Source: a virus
Virus record (IMG/VR): IMGVR_UViG_3300048904_000313
Span: 1 to 64,000 of that record
Strand: one strand, 5' to 3'
DNA length: 64,000 nucleotides
The notes below the pieces were generated by a model, which worked only from the letters and a program-made list of their open reading frames with translations, ran no database searches and was not told the origin of the DNA. Of the stretch, positions 45,550 through 54,737 are shown piece after piece; within the stretch, counting starts at the first letter, position 1; each line of letters starts with the position of its first letter. The position numbers were made by a program, and so were the translations under genes.

Positions 45550-45882
45550 CTAGCTGGGGGTACGGATGAGCTGCAGAACGCCTATGACGAGAAGGGCGAT
45601 GCTGAGCAGCGTGGGTATCGTCCATCTCCGCCACTCGACTTGCGCCTTGTCGTTCTCCGCGTGGATCGTGTTGACCGTCTCCACTTCGCTTATCAGTCCC
45701 TGGAGACTGACGAACTGAGTGCGGATGTTGGCCACCTCCCGAGCGAGCTCCAAGAGCTCAACACGGTCGGCCTTGTGATCCAGCTTCGTGTTGAGGTTCT
45801 CGAGTTCTCTTTTGATGTCCTCGAACAACTCCTTCACCGTGTAGCTGACATGAACGGTGGAGACCTGTTCTTCGGCTGCCAT
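45550..45882 (-). CDS. XhlA-like membrane-anchored coiled-coil lysis protein
   Basis: 110 residues from ATG at 45882. Residues 12-75 form a coiled coil; the C-terminal 22 residues (WTIPTLLSIALLVIGVLQLI) are a membrane segment. Same design as the hemolysin XhlA-type accessory holins. Confidence 0.72.
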   Translation of the reverse strand: MAAEEQVSTVHVSYTVKELFEDIKRELENLNTKLDHKADRVELLELAREVANIRTQFVSLQGLISEVETVNTIHAENDKAQVEWRRWTIPTLLSIALLVIGVLQLIRTPS

Positions 45883-45937
45883 ATCACGTCGTCCTTGCCT
45901 CGGGGTTGGGCAACTGGTTGGCATCGTTGTCATGGTC

Positions 45938-45966
45938 ATCATAACCAATGCGTATCAACGTGGACA
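45938..45966 (-). promoter_or_regulatory. Possible lysis-cassette promoter
   Basis: Minus strand TATGAT (45938-45943) with TGTCCA (45961-45966) at 17 bp, in the gap between tail and lysis genes. The -35 match is modest. Confidence 0.35.
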
Positions 45967-45974
45967 GGCCGGGC

Positions 45975-48287
45975 CTAGTTCAGCTGGGTGATCCCGGTCG
46001 GCGGCCACTGGTGGACGCCGTCGTAGTCCATTTCAGCCACCGAGGAAAGGGTGCTGGGGTCAGTCTGGAGGAACGAGGCGAAGGAGATGTAGAGGGGGTT
46101 GCCCGCCGACGGCGTGGAGCCGAGGGTGGGAACCAAGGCGGCGTACGCGGCGCCCGCCGGCGCGGTGAAGACGTTCTTGAAGAGCGTCCACGTGGCGGCG
46201 CTGATGGACTGACTGTTGCTGGAGGTGCTGAGGTACGTCTGCGTGGAGTCGAACCAGTTGACGCTGAGGGAGAGGTCGTTGTTGAGCGAGGCCATGTAGA
46301 ACCACGAGCTGGCGGTGTACGGGATGCCGGCCGTGATGCGGATCAGCTCAGACGAGACGTACGCCAGGGCTGAGACGCCGTTCGGCGTCAGCAGTCCTGA
46401 GTTGCTGTAGCCGTTGTGGACCTGCGCGGTGGTGGTGACGAGCGTGGCGTTCGTGGGGGTCCACGAGGAGACGCTGGACGTGACGAGCGTGTTGGCGTTG
46501 AGTGGGTCTCGCGGCTCAGTGATCGCGTCGCAGTAGCCGAGCAGTCGGCCGTAGAAGTCGTAGACGTACGTGGACGTCGACATCGCCTGGTTTTCCAGGT
46601 TCGTGAGCGTGCCGTTCGGGTCCTGCCACAGATGGATCGGCTGCCCACCGCCGGGTGTGTTGTCATAGACGGTGATGGGGAACGTGAAGCCGTTGACCTG
46701 TGGCGTCCACGCACCGTTCGTGTACCTGACACGGATCAGATAGGGGGAGAAGCCACTGGTGCTGGTGCTCGCCACGTAGTACTGCGTGTAGTCGTTCAGG
46801 TTCTCGTTGAGGTTGTGCATCACCACGTGATACACGTTGCCAGCCGTCAGTCCCGTGGCTGGCAGCGGCACGGAGAGCATCGGCACCACCAGGGTGTCGG
46901 CACCGAGATAGATCGTGTTCTCGATGATGTTGAGCTGCCAGTTGCCCGGCTCACCATGAGGGAACGCCGCCACCTGAAACGCACCGGTGACGCCGGAGTC
47001 CTGCAGCCACCAGGTGCCGATGCTGTTGGTCATCACCGGCAGCGTCTGACAGGCACTGGTGTACGTGGAGGGAGAGGTCAAGCCGGAGAAGATGACCATC
47101 GCGTTCTCAGTGGCGGTGAACGACCACTGAGCGCCGAGAGCGTAGCAGCCCACCGGCATGTTCTGCCCCGTGTACCACGGGCCAACGGTGCCGTCGGTCT
47201 CATCGATCTTGGCGTAGTAGGTCTTGTTCTGCGTGGTGCCTGAGCTGTTCTGACCCCCACAGACCACGATCCAGCCGTTGATCGCCGCGGCGAACTGCAG
47301 CTGAAGACCGAGGGGAAGCGACGTGGTCTTGGTCCAGCTCTGGATCTGGCCGTTCGCCGCGTTGGCGTAGTAGACGTTGCTGTAGGAGTTGGCCGCCGTG
47401 CCGTCCGCGTTGCCGCCGATGACGTAGACGTAGTCGTTCCACGACGTGGCGGCACCCTGCACGATGACGACGGGGAAGTTGGTCTGCGCCGTCCACGCAC
47501 CGATCGTGCCGGTGTCCGAGTCCCAGCTCGCGGTCCAGACGTTGTTGAAGAAGTTGATGCCGTCGGTGCCACCCACCACCATGATGGAGTCACTGGTGGT
47601 ACACATCATGTGGTACCACGCTGGCTTCGGCAGCGAGGGCTGCAGCGTCGGGTTGCCGATGAAGCCGCCACCCAGGGACTGCACGGTGGCAACTGTGCCA
47701 GCCGCCGCGGAGCCAGTGTAGCCACCGCTGAGGATCATGAAGAGGTTGTCGGTGGTGGGCGTGGCAAACTGTGCCGCGCCGCCGGGACCGATGGCCGGCT
47801 GTGACCAGGGGAAGGCGAAGTCGTTCTGCAGGGAGACCGCGTTGTACTGTGTGGTCACCAGGGGTGGCACGTCGGTGGTGAGGCTGCCCTGGATCGTGAT
47901 GTTGTTCGTCCACGACGCGGGGATCACCGTGCTGCAGATCGGTGCGTTGAGGTTCGGACTGCCACTGCCGTCGTCCGGGCAGAGCGTGAACTTCAGGTCG
48001 CTGCCATTGCCCTGCGGCTGGACCGGCAGGGTGATCCGACTGATCGCGGTCTTGCCCACCGGCATGGTGAACGGCTGGGAGCGGTCCTGGTAGTTCGGAG
48101 GTGCGCTGGTGAGGTTGAGATGCTGGCCGTTGCCACCCGGCTCGTTGGCCAGGATCGAGAGGCCGGGGTAGATGACCTGCGTGTTGGCGGTGCCGAGAAG
48201 CTGGTTCACCTGGCTGGCATGGTTGATGGCCTCGCGGTTGCCACTGAAGCCGTTCTCAGCCGCGCTGCCCGGGGTGTTGAATGCCAC
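45975..48287 (-). CDS. Kelch-like tail adhesin with C-terminal carbohydrate-binding-like domain
   Basis: 770 residues, GTG at 48287. Residues about 180-430 contain repeated turns such as VVGGTDG ... WTAS, VIGGNADG ... YYANA, VCGGQNSSG ... YYAKI, typical of a kelch beta-propeller. The C-terminal 150 residues look like a jelly-roll carbohydrate-binding domain. The N-terminus (SQVNQLLGTANTQVIYPG) resembles that of the neighbouring minor tail genes. Probably a receptor-binding or branched fibre protein. Confidence 0.75.
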   Translation of the reverse strand: MAFNTPGSAAENGFSGNREAINHASQVNQLLGTANTQVIYPGLSILANEPGGNGQHLNLTSAPPNYQDRSQPFTMPVGKTAISRITLPVQPQGNGSDLKFTLCPDDGSGSPNLNAPICSTVIPASWTNNITIQGSLTTDVPPLVTTQYNAVSLQNDFAFPWSQPAIGPGGAAQFATPTTDNLFMILSGGYTGSAAAGTVATVQSLGGGFIGNPTLQPSLPKPAWYHMMCTTSDSIMVVGGTDGINFFNNVWTASWDSDTGTIGAWTAQTNFPVVIVQGAATSWNDYVYVIGGNADGTAANSYSNVYYANAANGQIQSWTKTTSLPLGLQLQFAAAINGWIVVCGGQNSSGTTQNKTYYAKIDETDGTVGPWYTGQNMPVGCYALGAQWSFTATENAMVIFSGLTSPSTYTSACQTLPVMTNSIGTWWLQDSGVTGAFQVAAFPHGEPGNWQLNIIENTIYLGADTLVVPMLSVPLPATGLTAGNVYHVVMHNLNENLNDYTQYYVASTSTSGFSPYLIRVRYTNGAWTPQVNGFTFPITVYDNTPGGGQPIHLWQDPNGTLTNLENQAMSTSTYVYDFYGRLLGYCDAITEPRDPLNANTLVTSSVSSWTPTNATLVTTTAQVHNGYSNSGLLTPNGVSALAYVSSELIRITAGIPYTASSWFYMASLNNDLSLSVNWFDSTQTYLSTSSNSQSISAATWTLFKNVFTAPAGAAYAALVPTLGSTPSAGNPLYISFASFLQTDPSTLSSVAEMDYDGVHQWPPTGITQLN

Positions 48288-48298
48288 TCGACGTCACC

Positions 48299-49012
48299 TC
48301 ACGCCATGAAGTAGGTTGTCACGATGACGACACCAGCGGCACCCACACCGCCGGCGAACGCGGTGGTGTTGCTGGTGCCGCTCAGTGCGCCTGAGCCGCC
48401 GCCACCGTACGCGTAACCAGCCAGACCGGCGCTGCCACCGGTGATGAAGCCAGCGCCACGACGAGTGTTGCTCAGGTAGCTGTTGCCACCCAGGCCGGCG
48501 TCGAGCATGATCGGTCCCGACAGACCGGAGCCAGCGATGATGCGGCCGTTGCTGCCGTCACCGCCGTGGATCTGGATGCTGCCCGCGGTGCCAGCACCGC
48601 CAGAGCCACCCGTGTTGATCGCTGAGCCGGTGCCAGCTACCTGGCCAGAGCCACCAGCACCACCCGCAGCGGCGATCACGCCGCCGAAGGAAGATGTGCC
48701 ACCGGTACCGCCGTCACCACCGGCAGTGGAGCCGGCGCTTCCAGCGGCGCCAACCGTCACGGTGACGGTAGAACCGAGAGAGCTGGCTGCGAGGTAATCC
48801 TCAGCGTAGCCACCTCCCCCACCGCCGCCAGCACTGGCCGCGTTGCTGCTCGCGGCGGTGACTCCACCGCCGCCCCCTCCACCGGCTTGGACCTGGACGT
48901 GCACCCAGATGGCTCCACCCGGCTTGGTCCAAGTGCCGTTCGCTGAAAAGATCTGAACGTCTGGCATGACGGAGGAGCGAGCCAGGAGCATCAGCTCAAC
49001 GGTTGAGGCCAT
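48299..49012 (-). CDS. Glycine-rich tail adhesin, paralogue 1
   Basis: 237 residues, ATG at 49012. N-terminus TVELMLLARS and VQIFSANGTWTKPGGA, then long Gly-rich loops (GGGGGGG, GGTGGTSSFGG), ending VVIVTTYFMA. This is the glycine-rich domain often found at tips of phage fibres. Nearly the same start and end appear in the next two genes. Confidence 0.8.
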   Translation of the reverse strand: MASTVELMLLARSSVMPDVQIFSANGTWTKPGGAIWVHVQVQAGGGGGGGVTAASSNAASAGGGGGGGYAEDYLAASSLGSTVTVTVGAAGSAGSTAGGDGGTGGTSSFGGVIAAAGGAGGSGQVAGTGSAINTGGSGGAGTAGSIQIHGGDGSNGRIIAGSGLSGPIMLDAGLGGNSYLSNTRRGAGFITGGSAGLAGYAYGGGGSGALSGTSNTTAFAGGVGAAGVVIVTTYFMA

Positions 49013-49025
49013 TTCGCCACCCCTC

Positions 49026-49736
49026 TCACGCCATGAAGTAGGTTGTCACGATGACAACACCGGCTGCGCCGTTGCCACCAGCGTGCGCCGCGCCACCGGT
49101 TCCACCGGTACCGGGACCAGTCACCGCGCCGCTGCCGCCCCCACCATATCCCACCCCGTTGTCGCCGGCGATGTCACCAGTGGTGATGCCCTTGCCACGT
49201 CCACCGCCGCCAAGCTGGCTGCTGCCACCCGTCCCACCGATGGCTCCCGTGCCAGCGCAGCGAGCGCCGGTTCCGCCTCCCCCACCAGGGATGGCGAGCT
49301 CAGCGGTGATCGCGGAGCCACCCGCGGCGCCGTGGCCAGCTTGACCGGTGGTGCCAGCACCGATGAGAGTGCCGCCATCACCGCCCTCAGCGCTGAGAAA
49401 CGAGCCAAAGGTAGAGGTGGCGCCTCCGTTGCCGTTGGCCGCACTCACACCGGTGCCGCCCGCGCCAACGGTCACGGTAACCGTGCTGGTCAGCTCTGAG
49501 GCGGCGAAGGTTGACTCTCCGTAGGCACCGCCACCGCCGCCGGTTCCCGCTGAGGTCTGTGTGTTGGCGGTGCTGGTCGCGGCTGAGCCACCACCCGCGC
49601 CGCCTCCACCCTGGACCTCGACGCGGACCCAGGTAGCGTTGGCTGGCTTGGTCCACGTTCCGTTGGCGGTGAAGATCTGCACCTCTGGCATGCACGTGGA
49701 GCGAGCCAGGAGCATCAGCTCAACGGTTGACGTCAT
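49026..49736 (-). CDS. Glycine-rich tail adhesin, paralogue 2
   Basis: 236 residues, ATG at 49736. Same N-terminal ELMLLARS/VQIFTANGTWTKP and C-terminal VVIVTTYFMA as paralogue 1; the glycine-rich middle differs, suggesting changed specificity. Confidence 0.8.
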   Translation of the reverse strand: MTSTVELMLLARSTCMPEVQIFTANGTWTKPANATWVRVEVQGGGGAGGGSAATSTANTQTSAGTGGGGGAYGESTFAASELTSTVTVTVGAGGTGVSAANGNGGATSTFGSFLSAEGGDGGTLIGAGTTGQAGHGAAGGSAITAELAIPGGGGGTGARCAGTGAIGGTGGSSQLGGGGRGKGITTGDIAGDNGVGYGGGGSGAVTGPGTGGTGGAAHAGGNGAAGVVIVTTYFMA

Positions 49737-49745
49737 CGTGTCTCC

Positions 49746-50435
49746 TCACGCCATGAAGTATGAGGTCACGATGACAATGCCGGCAGAGCCAGCGCCACCG
49801 GAAACGGCTGAGTTGCTCGGCCCGTTGGCGCCACCGGAGCCGCCACCACCGTACAGCGGCGCGGCGTCACCCGCCGTACTGCCGGTGGTGATGCCCTTGC
49901 CGCGAGCGCCGTTGCCGAGTACCGCGCTGCCGCCCGCGCCTCCGATGGCTCCCGTGGTGCCCATGCGTCCACCGGTGGCGCCGCCTCCGCCTGGAATGGC
50001 GATGTCGCCCGTGATCGTGGAGCCACCCGCGCCGCCGTTGCCGAGACCGGGCGTGTTGTCGGCGCCGGACGTGCCGCCACCGACGCCTCCTGAGGCGCTG
50101 ACGACGGAACCGAACGAGGAGGTGCCCCCGTTGTTGCCGGTGGTTCCCGAGACGCCGGTGCCGCCCGCGCCGATCGTGACGGTGACCGTGCTGGTCAAGG
50201 CACTGGCTGCGACGACCGACTCACCGTAGGCGCCACCACCAGCTCCAGCGCCGCCCGAGGTCTGACCCGCAGCGGTTGCGGTTGCGCCACCCCCAGCACC
50301 ACCTCCACCCTGGACCTGTACCTTGACCCAGATCGCGCCGCCAGGCTTCGTCCAGGTGCCGTTCGACGTGAAGATCTGCACGTCTGGTTCAACTGATGCG
50401 CGAGCCAGCAGCATGAGCTCGATGGTTGAGGCCAC
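49746..50435 (-). CDS. Glycine-rich tail adhesin, paralogue 3
   Basis: 229 residues, GTG at 50435 sharing 1 nt with the previous stop (TAGTG). Third copy of the ELMLLARA/VQIFTSNGTWTKPGGA...IVTSYFMA design. Coupled to the upstream minor tail gene. Confidence 0.8.
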   Translation of the reverse strand: MASTIELMLLARASVEPDVQIFTSNGTWTKPGGAIWVKVQVQGGGGAGGGATATAAGQTSGGAGAGGGAYGESVVAASALTSTVTVTIGAGGTGVSGTTGNNGGTSSFGSVVSASGGVGGGTSGADNTPGLGNGGAGGSTITGDIAIPGGGGATGGRMGTTGAIGGAGGSAVLGNGARGKGITTGSTAGDAAPLYGGGGSGGANGPSNSAVSGGAGSAGIVIVTSYFMA

Positions 50436-51181
50436 TATGTCACCGCCGTGATCGAACCACCGGAGTACGTGAGGTTGCGAAAGGACTGCATGTAGCCGGT
50501 GGTGGTCTGGCCGGCCGTGTACTCGGCTATGGTAGCCACTGTATCGTCGGCGTTGTAGTTAAGCCACACCCACCGCGCGCCTGAGTCCTCCCAGAGGATG
50601 ATCGGCTGGATGCCGCTGATCGTCTGGTCCCACACCTCGTAGAGAGACCCGTATGCCTGAGGCGTCCAGGTGATCCCGTCCGGGCTCGTGGAGGTGCCGC
50701 TCACCTGGTTGGACTTCGACCAGTTGAAGTGATGCGTGGAGTCGCCGGTGGCGGAGAGCACGATCCAGTACGTGGTGGAGGCCGTCAGGCCGGTGACGGG
50801 CATCGGGATGACGCTCGTCGCCGGCCCGGTGGCGACGTACTCGGAGGCGAGCGTGGTCGTCCCCAGGATCGTGCTGCTGGGTGCGCCCGCGTTGTTGGTC
50901 CTCAGGGTCACCGTGGTAGGTGGCAGCAGACCGGTGAGGCCACCGGTGGTGCTGATCGTCAAGACAATGTAGCCGGTCTGCGTCTGCCCAACCGCGGTGG
51001 TGAACGACTGAGCGATGTACAAGCCATTGGTCTGCGTGTTGCCCGCGCCAGCTGTGGACTGGTTGGCCTTCCGCAGGCTTGTGTACAGCAGCTGAGCCTT
51101 GTGAGTACCCAGGTTCTGGTTGACCTGAGCGACCTTGGGAGCCTGGCCACTCGTTGCGGCCAGCCAGGTGGGTGTCGACAT
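50435..51181 (-). CDS. Minor tail protein, paralogue of gene 53224-53985
   Basis: 248 residues, ATG at 51181. N-terminal linker with AQVNQNLGTHKAQLLY, a central beta-sandwich (VTGLTASTTYWIVLSATG), and a C-terminal region WEDSGARW ... TYSGGSITAV that matches gene 53224-53985. Probably attaches adhesin parts to the tail. Confidence 0.7.
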   Translation of the reverse strand: MSTPTWLAATSGQAPKVAQVNQNLGTHKAQLLYTSLRKANQSTAGAGNTQTNGLYIAQSFTTAVGQTQTGYIVLTISTTGGLTGLLPPTTVTLRTNNAGAPSSTILGTTTLASEYVATGPATSVIPMPVTGLTASTTYWIVLSATGDSTHHFNWSKSNQVSGTSTSPDGITWTPQAYGSLYEVWDQTISGIQPIILWEDSGARWVWLNYNADDTVATIAEYTAGQTTTGYMQSFRNLTYSGGSITAVT

Positions 51182-51190
51182 GCCCCAACC

Positions 51191-53224
51191 TTACTTGACT
51201 CGAGTGAGACGAAGCCAGCTGTCGGTGAGAACGGTGCTGGTGCTCGCGGTGCCCACGCTGTTGGACACGGTCAACGTGAGGTTGCCGCTCGTGGTGGACA
51301 TGATGAGCTTGCCCTTGAAGAACGCCATGCGGGTGACACCGCTGGCGAAGGTGTATGTGTTGGTGCCACCAATCGTCGACTGATAGTCGGCTGCCGCGGT
51401 GGTGTCGTTCCACTTCATCGTCGCGCCGGCAGGGCCACTCCATGAGAAGACCGTGTTGCCGCTGGTGGCGTTGGAGAAGATCACCGCGGCCTCCACCAGG
51501 TAGGTGGCACTGATCTCCGCGGCCAGGGTGAGCTGTGTGGAGGCAACCTGTGACGTGGTGGTGAACGTCTGGTCGGACGCGGCGATCGCCACCGCGTCGA
51601 CGATGGAGAACTTGTTCCCGTTCGGCATGTACGCCATCAGCGGGATCGCGTTGGCCGTCTGCGAGAAGATCACCGTGCCAGCGGTGGGCGGCGACGTGGG
51701 CGCCGTGGTGGCGTTGTGCAGCTGGATCTCGCCGGAGCCGTTGTCACCCAGGGCGGTGGTGGCACCCACCAGGAGCGTGGGACTCACGTAGCCGATGCCG
51801 GTGGTGGCTCGACCGGTGAAGACGTCGCGTCCCGCGTTGCCGGGGCCGATCTCCTGAGCGCCACTGGCGAGGAGTCGGAAGCGGTCGTTCGTGTCGGCGC
51901 CGTTGACGTTGGTGCTGAGAGCCGTGTTGCCGCTGGCACTCGGCTGCGTGGCGATCTGACCACTGAAGTCCACGCGGGTACGGAAGTTGAAGCGTGAGTT
52001 GTTGTCGACCAGGGCGCCACCAGGCGTGTTGGTGAACCAGTTGGTCGACGCGGCGCTGGTGCCCACGAAGCTGGCGTTGATGAACATCACGTCTTGTCCG
52101 GACGCGATGTTGACCGACTGCTGTACGCCGGCGACACCGATGGAGGTGATCGGACTGGCGAAGTAGGCGTTGGTCACGGCGCCGAGTGTGGCGCCACTCC
52201 AGTTGAGGTCGTAGTTGGAGCCAGCCGCGCCTTGGCCGTTCAGGCTGAAGAACACGTTGCTCAGGTAGACCGGGCCGCCCGTGCCCTCCACGGAGATGCC
52301 GTGGGTGGTGTTGTTGATGATGCGGGAGGTGTCCAGCCGCGTGTGAGTCGCGCCACCGGTGATCCGCAGGCCGATGGAGCCCTGCTGGATGACGCCACCG
52401 GTAATCTGCGTGTTCTGCGGGGAGCCGTTGGGGCCGTCCTCGATGAGCACGTTCGGCCCGGTGGAGCCGGGGCCGAGGGCGTCCAGGTTGGTGATGAAGG
52501 ACGCGGCGGAGTTGCCCTTGATGTGGAGGGCGGAGCCGGTGCCGGCGCTCAGCCAGACGATCGCGTTCTCCACGAGGACGTCCCAGGAGTCCTCGATGCG
52601 GAGGGCGTCCAGGTTCGCGGACGCGCCGCTGGTGACGCCGCCAAACGCCACGGTCACGTCGGTGACGGTCGCGTTCATCTGGTAGCCCTGGGTGGTGTTG
52701 CCCAGGAACTTGAAGCCGGCCGCGCACTGGTTCGCGTAGAGTTGGCTGAGCTGGGTGCCGCGTGGGTTCGAGGTGGAACTGGCTGTCGTGGACTGCGCGT
52801 TGACGCACCAGCCGTTGATGAAGTCGAACGTGACGCGGTTGACCTTGGTGCGACGGACACCGGTGATCCGGATGGCGTCGGCTACGGGGTTGGAGGTCGT
52901 CGTGGAGCTGGCGCCGTAGAACGAGAGGTCTCGGACCTGGCAGTTGTCGCCGGTGAAGGTGATCACTGCGGCGCCGGTGAAGCTGGCACCGATCATCAGC
53001 TTGGAGTTGTCGAGGCTCTCACCCACGAGTGTCACGTCGTCGGCGGTGACCGTCAGCCCCACGCTGTTGAGCAGGTAACTGTTCGCGGTGGAGGGGAAGA
53101 ACACCGCCTTGCCAGCGGTCTGCGCCGCGGTGATCGCCGCCTGGATCGCCGTGGTGTCGTCGGTGACGCCGTCTGCGACGGCTCCGTAGTCCTGTGGCGT
53201 GATGTAGCCGACCAGGTATGGCAT
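51191..53224 (-). CDS. Tailspike-like right-handed beta-helix protein
   Basis: 677 residues, ATG at 53224. It begins YITPQDYGAVADGVTDDTTAIQAAI, the hallmark of the pectate-lyase-3/tailspike N-terminus, followed by many beta-helix rungs (to about 430). The C-terminal 240 residues are a trimerisation/adhesin-like beta region. Likely binds or cleaves surface polysaccharide. Confidence 0.85.
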   Translation of the reverse strand: MPYLVGYITPQDYGAVADGVTDDTTAIQAAITAAQTAGKAVFFPSTANSYLLNSVGLTVTADDVTLVGESLDNSKLMIGASFTGAAVITFTGDNCQVRDLSFYGASSTTTSNPVADAIRITGVRRTKVNRVTFDFINGWCVNAQSTTASSTSNPRGTQLSQLYANQCAAGFKFLGNTTQGYQMNATVTDVTVAFGGVTSGASANLDALRIEDSWDVLVENAIVWLSAGTGSALHIKGNSAASFITNLDALGPGSTGPNVLIEDGPNGSPQNTQITGGVIQQGSIGLRITGGATHTRLDTSRIINNTTHGISVEGTGGPVYLSNVFFSLNGQGAAGSNYDLNWSGATLGAVTNAYFASPITSIGVAGVQQSVNIASGQDVMFINASFVGTSAASTNWFTNTPGGALVDNNSRFNFRTRVDFSGQIATQPSASGNTALSTNVNGADTNDRFRLLASGAQEIGPGNAGRDVFTGRATTGIGYVSPTLLVGATTALGDNGSGEIQLHNATTAPTSPPTAGTVIFSQTANAIPLMAYMPNGNKFSIVDAVAIAASDQTFTTTSQVASTQLTLAAEISATYLVEAAVIFSNATSGNTVFSWSGPAGATMKWNDTTAAADYQSTIGGTNTYTFASGVTRMAFFKGKLIMSTTSGNLTLTVSNSVGTASTSTVLTDSWLRLTRVK

Positions 53225-53985
53225 CAGTTGACCCCCGTGAGGAATCCGCCGGTGTACGAGAGCGTACGTGAGCTGGTGAAGCTGCCGTTCCCGGTCTGGT
53301 CTGTGGTGTACTCGTCGATCGTGGTGAGCTCGTTGGTGCCGTCGTAGCCGTACTTCGTCCAGCGCGCGCCGCTGTCCTCCACCAGGTAGGTCATCAGGCT
53401 GCCGCCCGTCGACGTCTGGTCGTAGACGCGGTACATGAAGCCGAAGGTCTGATCGGTCCAGGCGACGAAGTCGGGCGAGATGGAGCCACCGCTGGTCTGG
53501 TTGTTGTTCTGCCAGACGTAGTAGCTGGTGCTCGTGCCAGCAGCGTTGACGACGACGTGATAGGAGGTGCTTGAGGACAGCCCTGTGACCGGTAGAGGCA
53601 CGACGACCCAGAAGCCTGACGAGTATACCGAGGTCTCCGAGACGGTAGCGCTCGCGAGGGCTGAGCCGATCGGCTCACCGCCGGCGTCGGCGTAGATCCC
53701 CACGGTCAACGGGTCGATGACGTTGGTGATCGCCGAGCCACCCACGACGCTGACCTGCACCCAGACCTCGCTGATCGTGGTCTGGGTGGCGGTGGTCTGA
53801 AACTGCTGCGAGAGGTACTGAGCCTCGGTCGTGGTGTAGACGCCGGTGCCGGTCGACTGGCCAGCGGTGAGGACGGCGCTGTCGAAGATCGCGGTGGCGC
53901 TATGTGGCACCAGGGACTGGTTGACGCCACCCGCGTTACCGGGACCACCCACCACCGCCGCCTTGTAGACGGGGATCTCGGTCAC
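53224..53985 (-). CDS. Minor tail protein, paralogue of gene 50435-51181
   Basis: 253 residues, GTG at 53985. It shares the beta-sandwich (VTGLSSSTSYHVVVNAAG) and C-terminal EDSGARW ... SYTGGFLTGV with gene 50435-51181. The two copies bracket the tailspike gene. Confidence 0.7.
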   Translation of the reverse strand: MTEIPVYKAAVVGGPGNAGGVNQSLVPHSATAIFDSAVLTAGQSTGTGVYTTTEAQYLSQQFQTTATQTTISEVWVQVSVVGGSAITNVIDPLTVGIYADAGGEPIGSALASATVSETSVYSSGFWVVVPLPVTGLSSSTSYHVVVNAAGTSTSYYVWQNNNQTSGGSISPDFVAWTDQTFGFMYRVYDQTSTGGSLMTYLVEDSGARWTKYGYDGTNELTTIDEYTTDQTGNGSFTSSRTLSYTGGFLTGVN

Positions 53986-53986
53986 G

Positions 53987-54511
53987 TCACACCCCCGCGA
54001 GGCTGAAGGACACCTGGAGCAGCAGCGTGTTCGCGGTGTTGAAGCTGACCGTGGGGCTGAACGTCCAGTGATCCATCATCGTGCCAGCGCCAGCGGTGCT
54101 CGTGGCCAGGGCGAAGACGCCGGCCTCGGTGATCGTCTGGTTCGCCGTGGGCTGCGGGAAGTAGAACTGCCACGTGATCTGCGCGTCGAGAGACGGGGTG
54201 GCCGGCACTGAGGCACCGGCACCCACCTGGACGCGACCATACTCGGTGAAGAGAGCGACGTCGGACGCTGCCACCGTGCCGGCACCGGTGCCGATGGCTC
54301 CCCAGAGTGGGGTGAGGTACGTGCCGCTGGTGACGCCGAGGTCGCCCGCGATGTCCTGGATGCCGGACCAGACCAGGGCAGCGGCCATGACGGTCAGTCC
54401 GTTGGTGCAGACGACGTTGTCGCCCTCACGGTGATCCACGACGTTGCCGTCGAGGTCGAACGTGGTGATCGACAGCCGGCCGTGGATGCTGAGAGCGCTC
54501 TTCAGCTCCAT
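53987..54511 (-). CDS. Minor tail/baseplate protein, unknown
   Basis: 174 residues from ATG at 54511; the longer frame to 54856 is a shadow. Beta-rich, with VVCTNGLTVMAAALVW near residue 33 and C-terminal TANTLLLQVSFSLAGV. Probably a structural adaptor. Confidence 0.7.
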   Translation of the reverse strand: MELKSALSIHGRLSITTFDLDGNVVDHREGDNVVCTNGLTVMAAALVWSGIQDIAGDLGVTSGTYLTPLWGAIGTGAGTVAASDVALFTEYGRVQVGAGASVPATPSLDAQITWQFYFPQPTANQTITEAGVFALATSTAGAGTMMDHWTFSPTVSFNTANTLLLQVSFSLAGV

Positions 54512-54726
54512 ACGAAGGTCCCCCAGGTGGCGTTGTCCCAGGTGGCGGTGGAGGCCGTCACCGGGGTAGCGGTGGCTGAGTCCGTGGCCGTCATCGCCTC
54601 GTCCGCCTCCGCGAAGGTGCCGAAGCCGGTCACCGCCTGCGAGCCGGTCATGTCGGTGATCTGCTGGTTCATCGTGCCGAGCACGTCGACCAGGGTGTAC
54701 GGTCGGAAGACGCCACCTGACGCCAC
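54502..54726 (-). CDS. Small tail-associated protein, unknown
   Basis: 74 residues, GTG at 54726, overlapping the next gene by 10 nt. Ala/Thr-rich with Trp near the C-terminus. Unknown. Confidence 0.6.
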   Translation of the reverse strand: MASGGVFRPYTLVDVLGTMNQQITDMTGSQAVTGFGTFAEADEAMTATDSATATPVTASTATWDNATWGTFVWS

Positions 54727-54737
54727 GGTGAGCCTCC

